The position numbers and the translations under genes were made by a program. From positions 1-33,551 of the forward strand of contig JAISIL010000180.1 of NCBI GenBank assembly GCA_031262035.1: a stretch of 33,551 bases of DNA, written 5' to 3'. The number at the start of each line of letters is the position of its first letter. Within the stretch, counting starts at the first letter, position 1. The notes under the pieces were generated by a model. That model did no database searches, was not told the origin of the DNA, and was given only the letters and a program-made list of their open reading frames with translations. Positions 15,265 to 24,302 of this stretch are shown here, one piece after another. The DNA is from Spirochaetaceae bacterium. Lineage in GTDB: Bacteria; Spirochaetota; Spirochaetia; Treponematales; Breznakiellaceae.

Positions 15265-16491
15265 AAAACAATCGTATTGCGGCTTTAATTTCAGGCTGCC
15301 TCATCAATTTGTGCATTGGTTCACTTTATGCCTGGAGTGTGTTTGCCGTTCCCATGGCAGAATATTTGAGTTCATTAAATGGAACAGCAATCACTTCTTT
15401 GGCAATAGTGTTTACCATTGCAAACAGTGTAGGACCTGCAACAATGATTTCAGGCGGTTTTTTCAATGACCACTTCGGCCCCCCGTTTTGTCGTTCTGAT
15501 TGGCGGCTTCCTTTTTTCAGGCGGTATGTTTCTGTCAGGCTTTGCATCATCGGTGGGAATGTTGATAATAACTTATGGCCTCGGTGTCGGCCTGGGTATG
15601 AGTATGGTGTATGGCACGGTTACTTCACACATCGTAAAGTTTTTTCCCAAACAGCGCGGCCTTGCAGGCGGTTTTGCAACGGCATCTTATGGCATTAGTT
15701 CTGTTATAATACCGCCTCTAGCCAATATGCTGAACAATAACTTTGGTGTGAACACAACATTTAAACTATTCGGCATTGTTACCTTTGCAGTGATTGTCAT
15801 TTCTTCATTCTTTTTAGGAAAATTACCCACTGAAAAAGAAAAGCAATCCTTGCAGAACACAGAATCAGAGCGAATACAAATACAAGATAGAAAATGGAAC
15901 ACAATGCTGCAATCCCCTGTCTTTTATGTCATGTTATTTTTACTGCTCTGCGGCGCTTTTTCCGGTCTAATGGTCATATCTCAGGCATCGGGTGTGGCAC
16001 AAAATCTGATAGGAATGAACGCCGCATCTGCTGCAATTGCCGTTTCGGTACTGGCTCTTATGAATACCTGCGGACGGATTATCGCCGGTTTTATATCAGA
16101 TAAATTGGGTATGGTCAAAACACTTGCCGGAGTATTTATAATTTCTATTATCGGCCTTATCTTATTATCATTTGAAGGAAATGGAACAATCGTGCAGTTC
16201 TATTGTGGCATTTCCTGTGTCGGCCTTGCATTCGGTTCAATCATGGGCGTCTATCCGGCATTTACCGCAAAGCAATTTGGCCCGAAACACAACAGCGTTA
16301 ACTATGGCATTATCTTCTGCGGTTTTGCACTGGCAGGTTTTTGCGGGCCGCTTATTCTTTCATCACTGACACGCATTAGCGGCAGTTACCAAGCGGCATT
16401 CCTCGTTGGAATTGCTTTTGCAATGTGCGGGGCATTGCTCACGGTTATATATAATAAGATTACTGCGAAATATACAGTATATAAAAAATAA
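15261..16491 (+). pseudogene. OFA-type major facilitator transporter, frameshifted
   Basis: Two overlapping frames make up one MFS protein of about 410 residues resembling oxalate/formate antiporters. Frame 1 (15261-15482) gives 'SGCLINLCIGSLYAWSVFA' and 'SGGFFNDHFGP'; frame 2 continues 'RFVVLIGGFLFSGGMF' and runs to 16491 with the remaining helices. The join is a run of six C (15479-15484): with five C the MFS motif A reads GGFFNDHFGPRFVVLIGG without a break. It is a pseudogene, a sequencing error, or a reversible slip-strand switch. The start overlaps the butyrate kinase stop (ATGA). Transport of a carboxylate is likely if functional. Confidence 0.85.
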
Positions 16492-16499
16492 CGAGGCGA

Positions 16500-17060
16500 T
16501 TAAGTAGGTGGATGGAGAATTACCTTTTGTTTTTCTACATATAGTTTCGCTGCTCTATAACACATGGATATTCGTAGTTGCCTTAGTTCTCTTTCATCCG
16601 GGTCAATGCCTATCATTTTTAAGCCATTTCGTAGGCGGGTCGGGTGCCCTAACATAAAAACTAAAAAACCATCTTTGGGCATATCTTTATGACGGCATTT
16701 GACACTATGAGAAATTGCCGAATTAACAATTTTGTACTGTTCAGGGGTTGAAAGTAGGTTTAAGCAGAACAAGGCATCGTCACATTGGACAAGAGCGGTT
16801 TCATAGCTTTGGATTGCATGTGTTTCGTCAGTGTCGGCACCGGATAATTCTTTCGTGAGAAATAAGGTTTCTGCCAATAGAATATCAGACAGGTCGCCTT
16901 TATTCAAAACTTCTGAGAAGATTTCTATGGAATCTGTTATTCCTTTGTAAAAGAAGCTTCTGCCTTGTTCGGCTTGTCCCGAAGTCCTTATTCCAAGTCT
17001 GCCATTTGTTATAAGTTCAACGGCATTGGTCAGCCTACTTTTCCAACCAGTCAGGTCCAA
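16500..17060 (-). CDS. Unrecognised soluble protein, ~186 residues
   Basis: I do not recognise this family. The protein is soluble and helical, with no signal peptide or membrane helix. It contains 'GRSFFYKGITDSIEIFSEVL', several Cys (CDDALFCLN, SVKCRHKD) and a charged region 'GIDPDERELRQLRISMCYRAAK'. It overlaps the preceding small gene by 26 bases, so the pair is likely an operon. The TTG start is uncertain because the region lies inside the upstream gene and has no clear Shine-Dalgarno sequence. It faces the broken transporter tail to tail. Confidence 0.6.
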   Translation of the reverse strand: MDLTGWKSRLTNAVELITNGRLGIRTSGQAEQGRSFFYKGITDSIEIFSEVLNKGDLSDILLAETLFLTKELSGADTDETHAIQSYETALVQCDDALFCLNLLSTPEQYKIVNSAISHSVKCRHKDMPKDGFLVFMLGHPTRLRNGLKMIGIDPDERELRQLRISMCYRAAKLYVEKQKVILHPPT

Positions 17061-17277
17061 ATTTTGCCTCCGCTTCTGCTAGATTCCAGCCACTCTGTAA
17101 CAAAGCCTCTTTACCGAGGAATTTTTTCCATACGAGCGCCAATTCCGGAGATAAAGGCCGTGTTTTGGCTATTTCCATGGCTTCTTCATGCCGTCCGGCA
17201 TTATCAAGGGCCAAGTATTGGGCGTTTACCGCCATTTTTTCTTCAAATGTCATCAGTCTACCATGTGTCATTTTCAT
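17035..17277 (-). CDS. Small unrecognised protein, 80 residues
   Basis: The start at 17277 is chosen because AAGGAG precedes it by seven bases, giving 'MKMTHGRLMTFEEKMAVNAQ'. The frame is open for 35 more codons upstream but has no better start. The sequence suggests two or three helices, with 'ALDNAGRHEEAMEIAKTRPLSPELA' resembling a single TPR-like pair and 'AEAEAKFGPDWLEK' at the end. It is not a family I can name. It overlaps the following gene and may encode its partner. Confidence 0.6.
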   Translation of the reverse strand: MKMTHGRLMTFEEKMAVNAQYLALDNAGRHEEAMEIAKTRPLSPELALVWKKFLGKEALLQSGWNLAEAEAKFGPDWLEK

Positions 17278-17407
17278 ACACTCCTTCAAAGGGAAATATC
17301 GTCTAACTAAAATATACAAATTTTGGGCAAATGAATCAATCGGGCAAAAATGCCCATTTTTGCGGATTTCCACAGGTTTCAAGAAATGCGATTTATTGCA
17401 GCTTTAC

Positions 17408-18241
17408 TTAAAAGAAGAAATGTGTCGCATACCTGTCTACCAGAACGAGCACCCCCAGAACCCCGGTGTAAATACCGAAACCCCAGAGCCGGTGCTGGCG
17501 GACAATCTTCAGCATGAAACGCACCGAAAAAAAGCCGACGATTGCTGCCGTCACCGTGCCTGCAACAATAGCCGCAATCCCAATGCTGCTTTCCGATGCG
17601 GCAAAGGCCGTGCCGCCTTCATCGATTAAATCTTTTACCTGCAAGACAAGGGCCCCAAGTATTGCCGGAATGGACAGCAGAAAGGAAAAGTGTGCCGCCT
17701 TATTTCTGTCGACACCGCAGGCTAGCGCCCCGGAAAGCGTCATCCCCGAACGGGAAACCCCCGGAATAATCGCAATCGCCTGACAGAGGCCAATAATTAA
17801 TGAATTTATCCAGTTGATTGATGCCGAAGAACCTTTTTTTATACTGTTCGTGTTGTTTGTAAGGTTCGTGGCTAATACTTCCGACAGACAGAGGGCCGCT
17901 GTCGTTATCAAAAACGCAAAACCCAGCGCCCCGCCTGTGCTGAAAGCCGCCTCTATGCTATCTTTGAACACAAGCGCTACAATAACGGTAGGAATTGTCC
18001 CCAATATAATGAAAGCAGTCATTGGCTGAATAATTTTCTTCAAAATAGCCCAAATGTCTGCCCATAAAACGGCGAAGACCGCAAATAGTGTGCCAACATG
18101 GAGCATTGTATCAAAAAACAATGCCGGCTCTTCAATACCAAAAATTTTCTGCAGGAGCACCAAATGTCCCGAACTTGACACCGGTAGAAATTCTGTCAAA
18201 CCCTGCAATGCACCCAGTGCAATAGCCTCAAAAATATTCAT
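17408..18241 (-). CDS. uppP: Undecaprenyl-diphosphatase
   Basis: This integral membrane enzyme dephosphorylates undecaprenyl pyrophosphate, recycling the lipid carrier of peptidoglycan and surface glycans; it confers bacitracin tolerance. The 277-residue length is normal and about eight hydrophobic helices are visible. Motif 1 'LTEFLPVSSSGH' (residues 15-26, Glu17) and motif 2 'IIPGVSRSGMTLSGALA' (from 158, catalytic-site Arg164) are present. The cytoplasmic linker at ~122-141 ('ATNLTNNTNS') is encoded by a fragment of the CACGAAC palindromic repeat. The ATG lies six bases after the -10 box, so the mRNA is probably leaderless. Its promoter overlaps the divergent one of the glycan cluster. Confidence 0.93.
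   Translation of the reverse strand: MNIFEAIALGALQGLTEFLPVSSSGHLVLLQKIFGIEEPALFFDTMLHVGTLFAVFAVLWADIWAILKKIIQPMTAFIILGTIPTVIVALVFKDSIEAAFSTGGALGFAFLITTAALCLSEVLATNLTNNTNSIKKGSSASINWINSLIIGLCQAIAIIPGVSRSGMTLSGALACGVDRNKAAHFSFLLSIPAILGALVLQVKDLIDEGGTAFAASESSIGIAAIVAGTVTAAIVGFFSVRFMLKIVRQHRLWGFGIYTGVLGVLVLVDRYATHFFF
17846..17875. repeat. Repeat-element fragment in frame within uppP
   Basis: GTTCGTGTTGTTTGTAAGG continuing into TTCGTGGCTAA matches 27 of 30 bases of the right half of the intergenic element at 9859-9888. In uppP it is read without a stop as part of a hydrophilic loop between membrane helices, where the family tolerates variation. Confidence 0.8.
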
Positions 18242-18247
18242 ACTCTA

Positions 18248-18288
18248 AATATATGCCTCTTGACCTTATTTGTCAATTAGGTTAGAAT
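18248..18288. promoter_or_regulatory. Overlapping divergent promoters (uppP / glycan cluster)
   Basis: Minus strand: TTGACA (18271-18276), 17 bases, TATATT (18248-18253), then the uppP ATG six bases on. Plus strand: TTGACC (18260-18265), 17 bases, TAGAAT (18283-18288), about 140 bases before the aminotransferase. The two promoters share bases, so firing of one should hinder the other. Confidence 0.65.
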
Positions 18289-18427
18289 AAAAAGGGATTG
18301 TTGTATAGACGAACCGACAAGCAAGTTTCGGCGGCTGAAGGTTCTGCTTAAGGCAGGTGTGCAGGCTTGGGGATGCTTTTCAATTTTCCCCGATGTTGCA
18401 GGATTAGTTTGTCTAAATAAAATTACT

Positions 18428-19612
18428 ATGTGGAAAGTTCAGTTATATAAAACAAATTATGATGAGCGTGAATATGAGGCAGCTCTTCGGGCCTTAAAGT
18501 CAGGCTGGCATACAATGGGCCAGGAAACCATCGGCTTTGAAGCGGCTTTTGCCGATTATCTGGGAAAGCATAACGCCGGCGATTCTGAAAAAACAAACTT
18601 GAAATGTCTTGCTGTCGCCAATGGTACGGCGGCTTTGCATATGGCCTTGCTGGCCTGTGGTGTCGGTCAGGGCGATGAGGTAATTACCCCGGCGCTGACC
18701 TTTATTGCAGACCAAAATACCGTGTCCTTTTGCGGTGCAAAAAATGTCCTTGCCGATATTACAAGCCTTGATGACTTAACAATGTCCCCTGCGGAAATTG
18801 AAAAACAGATAAGCCCTGCAACAAAGGCCATTATGATTGTCCACTATGCAGGTTTTGCCTGCGATATGGATAGTATTACAGCCCTTTGCAAAAAGCATAA
18901 GCTGTATTTAATAGAAGATTGTGCACACACACCCGGTGCTACCTATAAGAGCAGCGATGGCAGTGAAAAGCACCTTGGCACTTTTGGTGATATAGCAGCA
19001 TTTAGCTTCTTTGCCAATAAGAACCTTGCAATGGGTGAGGGCGGCGGCCTTGTTACAAGTAATGATGCACTATACACAAAATTGCTGCACCTCCGCTCCC
19101 ATGGCATGAGCCAGGCCTCCTTCGACAGGTTCAAGGGAAGAGCATCAAGCTATGATGTACTGGAACCGGGCCTTAATTACCGGATAGACGAAATGCGCAC
19201 GGCAATAGGGCTTGTTCAATTGAATAAACTGGATGCTGCCAATGCAGAACGTGCAGAAGTTGCAAAACACTACTATAACAGGCTTGATACACTAGCCGCT
19301 TCGGGTAAAATTACTATTCCCTTCAGGCATTACAAGCGGGGGAGACCGAATCATCATATCATGCCAATTATACTGAATGAGCAGATTGAAAGGAGCGCCG
19401 TGATAGAGGCAATGAAAGAAGACGGTATACAAACAAGTATTCACTACCCGGCAGTCCAAGGCTTTTCTGCGTATAAGGGCCGGGTAAATGACACGGCCAA
19501 GGCACAATTTGTATGCACACATGAATTAACACTTCCCCTGTATGCCGGGATGCAGGCAGGGGATGTAGATATGGTGTGCGACAGTTTGGGAAAGGCAATA
19601 AAGACGATATAA
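18428..19612 (+). CDS. DegT/DnrJ/EryC1-family sugar aminotransferase
   Basis: A PLP enzyme of 394 residues that typically transaminates a nucleotide-linked keto-sugar. 'VANGTAALHMALLACGVG' (63-80) binds the cofactor phosphate, 'LIEDCAHTPGA' carries the PLP-nitrogen Asp164, and Lys198 in 'FFANKNLAMGEGG' forms the Schiff base. 'LNYRIDEMRTAIGLVQL' and 'SIHYPAVQGFSAY' are family signatures. The start at 18428 (MWKVQLYKTNYDE) fits family N-termini; a GTG at 18359 would add 23 unlikely residues. No good Shine-Dalgarno sequence was seen. The ABC exporter ATG follows the stop directly. The exact sugar is unknown. Confidence 0.88.
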   Translation: MWKVQLYKTNYDEREYEAALRALKSGWHTMGQETIGFEAAFADYLGKHNAGDSEKTNLKCLAVANGTAALHMALLACGVGQGDEVITPALTFIADQNTVSFCGAKNVLADITSLDDLTMSPAEIEKQISPATKAIMIVHYAGFACDMDSITALCKKHKLYLIEDCAHTPGATYKSSDGSEKHLGTFGDIAAFSFFANKNLAMGEGGGLVTSNDALYTKLLHLRSHGMSQASFDRFKGRASSYDVLEPGLNYRIDEMRTAIGLVQLNKLDAANAERAEVAKHYYNRLDTLAASGKITIPFRHYKRGRPNHHIMPIILNEQIERSAVIEAMKEDGIQTSIHYPAVQGFSAYKGRVNDTAKAQFVCTHELTLPLYAGMQAGDVDMVCDSLGKAIKTI

Positions 19613-21409
19613 ATGAAGCAATTTTTTGAAGTATTAAGGCTTTTAAAACGAAAAGATAAACTCAAGCTTATACCTATAGTTATCAGTATATTGATTTCAT
19701 CATTCTTGGAACTTGCCCAGGTTGCTGCTCTGGGTCCTTTTATGAGTATTATTACTGATAACAGCATCATTCATAGCAACAGTATTTTATCTTATGTATA
19801 CAATCTGTGTGGTTTTTCAACCGACAGGGCTTTTCTTGTTTTTGTTGGTATCGGTATATTTTTGTTTATAATTATAGGGGCCGCATTTAGAATGTTTGTA
19901 AGTTATATGCGACACCGTTATATCAGGAACAGGGATTGTCAGCTTAAAATACGGCTTTTACGGCAGTATATGGCCCAGCCTTATGCATTCTTTCTTGACC
20001 ACAATTCAGGAGATCTTTCAAAAAGTATACTTACAGAAGCAAGTTATATTACTGATATGCTTTATGAATATTTAGTTCTTGCTACATCACTTATAATAAG
20101 CGCTGGAATAATTGTGTATCTTTTTATTCTCAATACTCCTACCGCTTTTATTTCTCTATTTCTGTTCTTTTTTATCTATATTGTTTTGAATAGAATAGTC
20201 AGGAAAAAAGTTGATGCTTATGGAAAGGAACTTGGTACAGCAAATTCATTGGCATATCGTTCTGTTAATGAAGCTTTTGGCGGAATAAAGGATATTCGAA
20301 TACTGGGAAAAGAAAAATATTTTGTAGATATGTATGGAAGAGCCGCACGAAAATCAGTCCAGATATCTAATGCGCGAAATATTTTTACTGATTTACCTTC
20401 ACAATTAATTCAATCGCTTGCCATAGGTGTTATTATATTGATGACGCTCTTTATGCTTAGTGATAACCAAATAAATAATATATTGCCAACGTTATCCATG
20501 TTTTCTTTTGCGGTAATGAAACTTATTCCAAATGCACAAACGCTATTCAGAGGTTTTGTTAGTCTTAGGTTTTATCAGCATATATTTAATCAATTATATA
20601 AAGAATATGAGAGTCTTCCAAAAACAGCGCTTCCCTTTGGGAAAAATTATACATATGACATGACAAAGATGCCATTTAAAAGTAATATAGTATTAAATAA
20701 TATTCAGTTTCAGTATGTTCGTTCAAAGAATCTGGTCTTGCAGGATATCAATCTGAAAATAGAAAAAAACACTACCATAGGGCTTGCCGGAACAACAGGC
20801 TGCGGAAAAACAACACTTGTCGATTTGCTGATGGGTTTACTGACACCTGTCAGTGGTGAAATTCTTGTTGATGGCAAAAAACTTGATGCTGAAAACATTA
20901 ATGACTGGCAGCACAATTTTGGCTATGTTCCCCAGCAAATATATTTATGCGATGATTCAATTGCCGCAAATATTGCGTTTGGCATTGCTCCTGAGGACCG
21001 CGATTTGAATTTGATTCAAGAAGTAGCAAAGATGGCTAATATGCATGATTTTATCATCAATGAATTAAGCCAGGGATACGATACCTATGTAGGGGAGCGC
21101 GGCATCAGACTTTCCGGCGGCCAGCGGCAGCGATTAGGAATTGCCCGGGCCTTGTATAATAATCCCTCAATATTGGTCATGGATGAGGCAACCAGCGCTC
21201 TTGACAGTGCAACGGAAGATGCCGTTATGGATGCAATTCATAACCTTGCAGGCAGCGTAACAATGATACTGATTGCACACCGAATTACTACAATTCAGGA
21301 AGCCGATGTGATATATCTTATGGAAGGCGGCAGGGTTGTAGAGCAGGGCACTTATGATGAACTCTTGAAGACCAGTGATAAATTTCGCACCCTAGCAAAG
21401 GTGAAGTGA
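19613..21409 (+). CDS. ABC exporter/flippase (MsbA/PglK-like half-transporter)
   Basis: The 598-residue protein has a membrane domain with six hydrophobic helices in the first ~320 residues and a C-terminal nucleotide-binding domain. Walker A 'GTTGCGKTT' is near 392-400, the Q-loop is in 'YVPQQIYLCDD', the signature 'LSGGQRQRLGIARAL' is near 499, Walker B 'ILVMDEATSALDS' near 520 and the switch His is in 'LIAHRITT'. It would work as a homodimer. Because it lies between a sugar aminotransferase and rfbA, a lipid-linked oligosaccharide flippase is the best guess. The ATG immediately follows the upstream stop, so translation is coupled. Confidence 0.9.
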   Translation: MKQFFEVLRLLKRKDKLKLIPIVISILISSFLELAQVAALGPFMSIITDNSIIHSNSILSYVYNLCGFSTDRAFLVFVGIGIFLFIIIGAAFRMFVSYMRHRYIRNRDCQLKIRLLRQYMAQPYAFFLDHNSGDLSKSILTEASYITDMLYEYLVLATSLIISAGIIVYLFILNTPTAFISLFLFFFIYIVLNRIVRKKVDAYGKELGTANSLAYRSVNEAFGGIKDIRILGKEKYFVDMYGRAARKSVQISNARNIFTDLPSQLIQSLAIGVIILMTLFMLSDNQINNILPTLSMFSFAVMKLIPNAQTLFRGFVSLRFYQHIFNQLYKEYESLPKTALPFGKNYTYDMTKMPFKSNIVLNNIQFQYVRSKNLVLQDINLKIEKNTTIGLAGTTGCGKTTLVDLLMGLLTPVSGEILVDGKKLDAENINDWQHNFGYVPQQIYLCDDSIAANIAFGIAPEDRDLNLIQEVAKMANMHDFIINELSQGYDTYVGERGIRLSGGQRQRLGIARALYNNPSILVMDEATSALDSATEDAVMDAIHNLAGSVTMILIAHRITTIQEADVIYLMEGGRVVEQGTYDELLKTSDKFRTLAKVK

Positions 21410-21423
21410 AAACGAGGTAAAAA

Positions 21424-22293
21424 ATGAAAGGAATAATTTTGGCCGGTGGTTCAGGAACACGGCTCTATCCATTAACAAAGGCAGTCAGTAAACAGATATT
21501 GCCGCTTTACGATAAACCGATGATATACTACCCGCTGTCTGTTTTAATGTTAAGCGGTATCAGGGATATTTTAATTATATCAACGCCAAGGGACATACCA
21601 TTATTCAAAGAGCTCTTTGGTGATGGCGCCTGGCTGGGGATGCATTTTAGCTATGCCGTTCAGGAAAAACCACGGGGGCTTGCCGATGCATTTATTGTGG
21701 GCGAAAATTTTATTGGAAAAGACAGTGTAGCATTAGTGCTTGGTGATAATATATTTTACGGAAGAGCCTTTAGTGATATTCTTACTGAAGCGGTTACTGA
21801 AATAGCGCAGGGTGCAGGCGGCGTGATATTCGGTTATCAGGTGCGGGATACTTCAGGTTATGGTGTAGTTGAATTTGATAGTAATGGTAAAGTTCTTTCA
21901 ATAGAAGAAAAACCTGAGCATCCAAAATCAAAGTTTGCTGTTCCGGGGCTGTATTTTTATGATAATAATGTAATTGATGTAGCAAAAACGGTTAAGCCCA
22001 GTGAAAGAGGTGAAATAGAAATAACTTCAATTAATAATTATTATCTTAATCAGGGGCGGCTTAAGGTGGAACTATTAGGCCGGGGTATGGCCTGGCTCGA
22101 TACCGGCACCTACGACGGCCTTCTGGAAGCCTCTAATTTTATACAGACAATTCAAAAACGGCAGGGTATGTATGTTTCCTGTATAGAGGAAATTGCCTAC
22201 CACAATGGCTGGATAAACCGACAAGAATTACTTAATTTAGCTATCGCTTACAAAACAGAATATGGCCAATATTTGTGTGAGGTAGCGGAATGA
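21424..22293 (+). CDS. rfbA: Glucose-1-phosphate thymidylyltransferase
   Basis: This enzyme makes dTDP-glucose from glucose-1-phosphate and dTTP, the entry to dTDP-rhamnose and other deoxysugars. The 289 residues match RmlA. The nucleotide-binding '[15 protein letters not shown]' is at residues 5-19, followed by '[20 protein letters not shown]', '[10 protein letters not shown]' (metal-binding Asp) and 'GYGVVEFD'. No rmlB, rmlC or rmlD is in the window, so the later steps must be elsewhere or another dTDP-sugar is made. Its stop overlaps the next ATG by four bases, tying an unrelated AAA ATPase to the glycan operon. Confidence 0.93.
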   Translation: MKGIILAGGSGTRLYPLTKAVSKQILPLYDKPMIYYPLSVLMLSGIRDILIISTPRDIPLFKELFGDGAWLGMHFSYAVQEKPRGLADAFIVGENFIGKDSVALVLGDNIFYGRAFSDILTEAVTEIAQGAGGVIFGYQVRDTSGYGVVEFDSNGKVLSIEEKPEHPKSKFAVPGLYFYDNNVIDVAKTVKPSERGEIEITSINNYYLNQGRLKVELLGRGMAWLDTGTYDGLLEASNFIQTIQKRQGMYVSCIEEIAYHNGWINRQELLNLAIAYKTEYGQYLCEVAE

Positions 22294-23402
22294 ATCCCTT
22301 TGTGTATAATCAAATAGCAGAGGGCAGTCGATTTTACGACCGAAAAGAAGAGACTCAAGAGATTATTCGCTGGCTGGAGAATGGGACAAATTTGGTGCTA
22401 TATGGTCCGCGTCATTATGGAAAAACTTCTTTAGTATATAAGGTTATTAATTATTTTGAAGAAAAGGATTATATTTGCATCTATTTTAATTTCATGAATG
22501 TTTATTCACTGGAAAATTTTATAAGTCTTTATTCAAAAGCCCTGGCACGGAAGCAGCAACCGCTACAACGCTTTGCAAAGTTTTTACAAAATGGTGTAAA
22601 AAGTATTCGTCCTGTACTTAGTATTGACCCAAATACCGGTGCAGAAGAATTGTCAATAGATTTTGATAATTCACATATTAGCGTTCTTACTCTTGATGAT
22701 ATGCTGGACTTGACTGAAAAATTAGCCGGTAAAGACAATCGTGTATTTGTGTTTTTTGATGAATTTCAAGAGGCTGCAAAAATACCTAATATAAATTTTG
22801 AAGGGATGCTTCGCAGCAAAATTCAGTTTCAGGACAGGGAACGTATTAGGTATTTATTTTTTGGCAGTAAAACGCATTTGATGCAGCAGGCCTTTATGAA
22901 TAACCGTCGGCCTTTTTATCAGTCGGCACGACCGGTTGTTCTTGGCTTGCCTCCCGAGAACGAGACAGTTGAATACTTGCTCAAAGTTTTTTCTAAAGAG
23001 GATATATCAATTAGTAAGGAATGTGCTGAATACATAATGCAAAAGGCCGGCAACATTCCATACTATGTGCAAATGCTTGGCTCTGAAATTTGGCAATATA
23101 TGATGCCGGAGCAAAAAACAGTTACGAAAGAAATAATTAATGCAAGTGTAAAAATAGCTGTCAGTCATAATTCAGATACTTATGAAGAAATAATTTATAA
23201 TGTATCGGAAAAGGCAAAAGATATGCTTTTGCTTATGGCAAATGATAAAAAAACATCTTTGCCTGACGAAGAACGAAAAGAAATAGAGCTCGAACTACGT
23301 GATAAAGGTATAACAGAATTCACAGATATGCAATACTATATTGCCGATCCATTTTTCAGATTATATATCAAAGAAATTATTAATGGTAATGGATTGATAT
23401 AA
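22290..23402 (+). CDS. AAA ATPase, archaeal ATPase_2-like (copy 1)
   Basis: The protein has 370 residues. Walker A 'GPRHYGKTS' is at 39-47 and Walker B '[11 protein letters not shown]' at 152-162 (Asp157, Glu158). '[10 protein letters not shown]' carries a sensor-like polar residue. A winged-helix-like C-terminus ends in '[22 protein letters not shown]', as in STAND-type ATPases of the ATPase_2 family. The molecular role is unknown; relatives occur in mobile or toxin-linked loci. The paralogue at 28281-29426 shares the start 'MNPFVY' and the end '(I)NGNGLI/NGTGLI'. It overlaps the rfbA stop by four bases. Its own stop is followed by a seven-codon frame 'MIKKHLL' (23402-23425) that resembles the start of the DUF3791 gene. 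Confidence 0.82.
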   Translation: MNPFVYNQIAEGSRFYDRKEETQEIIRWLENGTNLVLYGPRHYGKTSLVYKVINYFEEKDYICIYFNFMNVYSLENFISLYSKALARKQQPLQRFAKFLQNGVKSIRPVLSIDPNTGAEELSIDFDNSHISVLTLDDMLDLTEKLAGKDNRVFVFFDEFQEAAKIPNINFEGMLRSKIQFQDRERIRYLFFGSKTHLMQQAFMNNRRPFYQSARPVVLGLPPENETVEYLLKVFSKEDISISKECAEYIMQKAGNIPYYVQMLGSEIWQYMMPEQKTVTKEIINASVKIAVSHNSDTYEEIIYNVSEKAKDMLLLMANDKKTSLPDEERKEIELELRDKGITEFTDMQYYIADPFFRLYIKEIINGNGLI

Positions 23403-23465
23403 TGATAAAGAAACACTTGCTGTAGAAATGGTAATATCATTCAAGGGTGCTTGGAGGAGCAGAAA

Positions 23466-24302
23466 ATGACAGATGAAGTTCGAATTGAAAAACTTGGCGG
23501 TTTGACCAATCAGAATTATTTGGTCAAGATTAAGGAAGGGCGGTATGTATTCCGCTTTCCTGGCGAGGGAACAGAGAATATGATTAATCGTCACAATGAA
23601 AAAACACATGAATTATTGGCAAACAAAATTGGAATTACCGTTCCGCTGCTGTTCTTTGATGATAATGCAGGTATCAAGGTAACTGCATATATTGATGATA
23701 CTCAAACAATGAATGAAAACAGTATGAAAGACAGGGATAATCTATCGCTTGCTGCAAAGGTATTAAAAACACTGCACGATTGTGGTGAAGATACAAAAAT
23801 TGCCTTTAATGTATTTGATATGATAGAGGATTATGAAAAACTCCTGAAAACAAGCGATGAAATTGTTTTTTATGATGATTATTCTGAAATAAAAGCAAAA
23901 GTATTGGCCTATCGCAGTGAAATTGAAAATGCTCATATTAAACCGGTGCCCTGCCACAACGACCCTTTGTGCGAAAACTGGCTCCGTAGCGGCAATCATA
24001 TGTATCTGATTGACTGGGAATATGCAGGAATGAACGACGGAATATGGGACCTTGCCGATGTTTCAATAGAAGCAGGTTTACCGGCAAGCAGCGACGAATA
24101 TTTTCTGCACGAATATTTTGGACGAAACGCTACAGAAGCGGAACTTCGCCGTTTTCATATTAATAAAGTGTTTCTCGATTTTCTTTGGAGCCTCTGGGGA
24201 AAATTGCGGGCGATGTATCACGAGGAAGGTATGGAAGAATATGCACTGAACCGTTATATTAGAGCAAAAAAGAATATTTCAATTATTGAAAGGGCACAAT
24301 AA
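23466..24302 (+). CDS. licA: Choline/ethanolamine kinase (LicA-like)
   Basis: This kinase phosphorylates choline for attachment to surface glycans or lipids. The 278-residue protein opens with 'LGGLTNQNYLVKIKEGRYVFR'. The phosphotransferase motif 'CHNDPLCENWL' (H-x-D-x4-N type, near residue 163) and 'LIDWEYAGMND' provide the catalytic and metal-binding Asp residues, and the end resembles other LicA proteins. The ATG at 23466 follows GGAGGAG; a TTG five codons upstream is less likely. The stop overlaps the licB start by one base. A fragment of a second licA-like gene remains at 26202-26282. No licC or licD is in the window. Confidence 0.87.
   Translation: MTDEVRIEKLGGLTNQNYLVKIKEGRYVFRFPGEGTENMINRHNEKTHELLANKIGITVPLLFFDDNAGIKVTAYIDDTQTMNENSMKDRDNLSLAAKVLKTLHDCGEDTKIAFNVFDMIEDYEKLLKTSDEIVFYDDYSEIKAKVLAYRSEIENAHIKPVPCHNDPLCENWLRSGNHMYLIDWEYAGMNDGIWDLADVSIEAGLPASSDEYFLHEYFGRNATEAELRRFHINKVFLDFLWSLWGKLRAMYHEEGMEEYALNRYIRAKKNISIIERAQ

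Noticed and set aside
18359-18427. GTG-initiated extension of the aminotransferase
   Set aside because: The added residues are unlike family N-termini; the ATG at 18428 gives a standard start.
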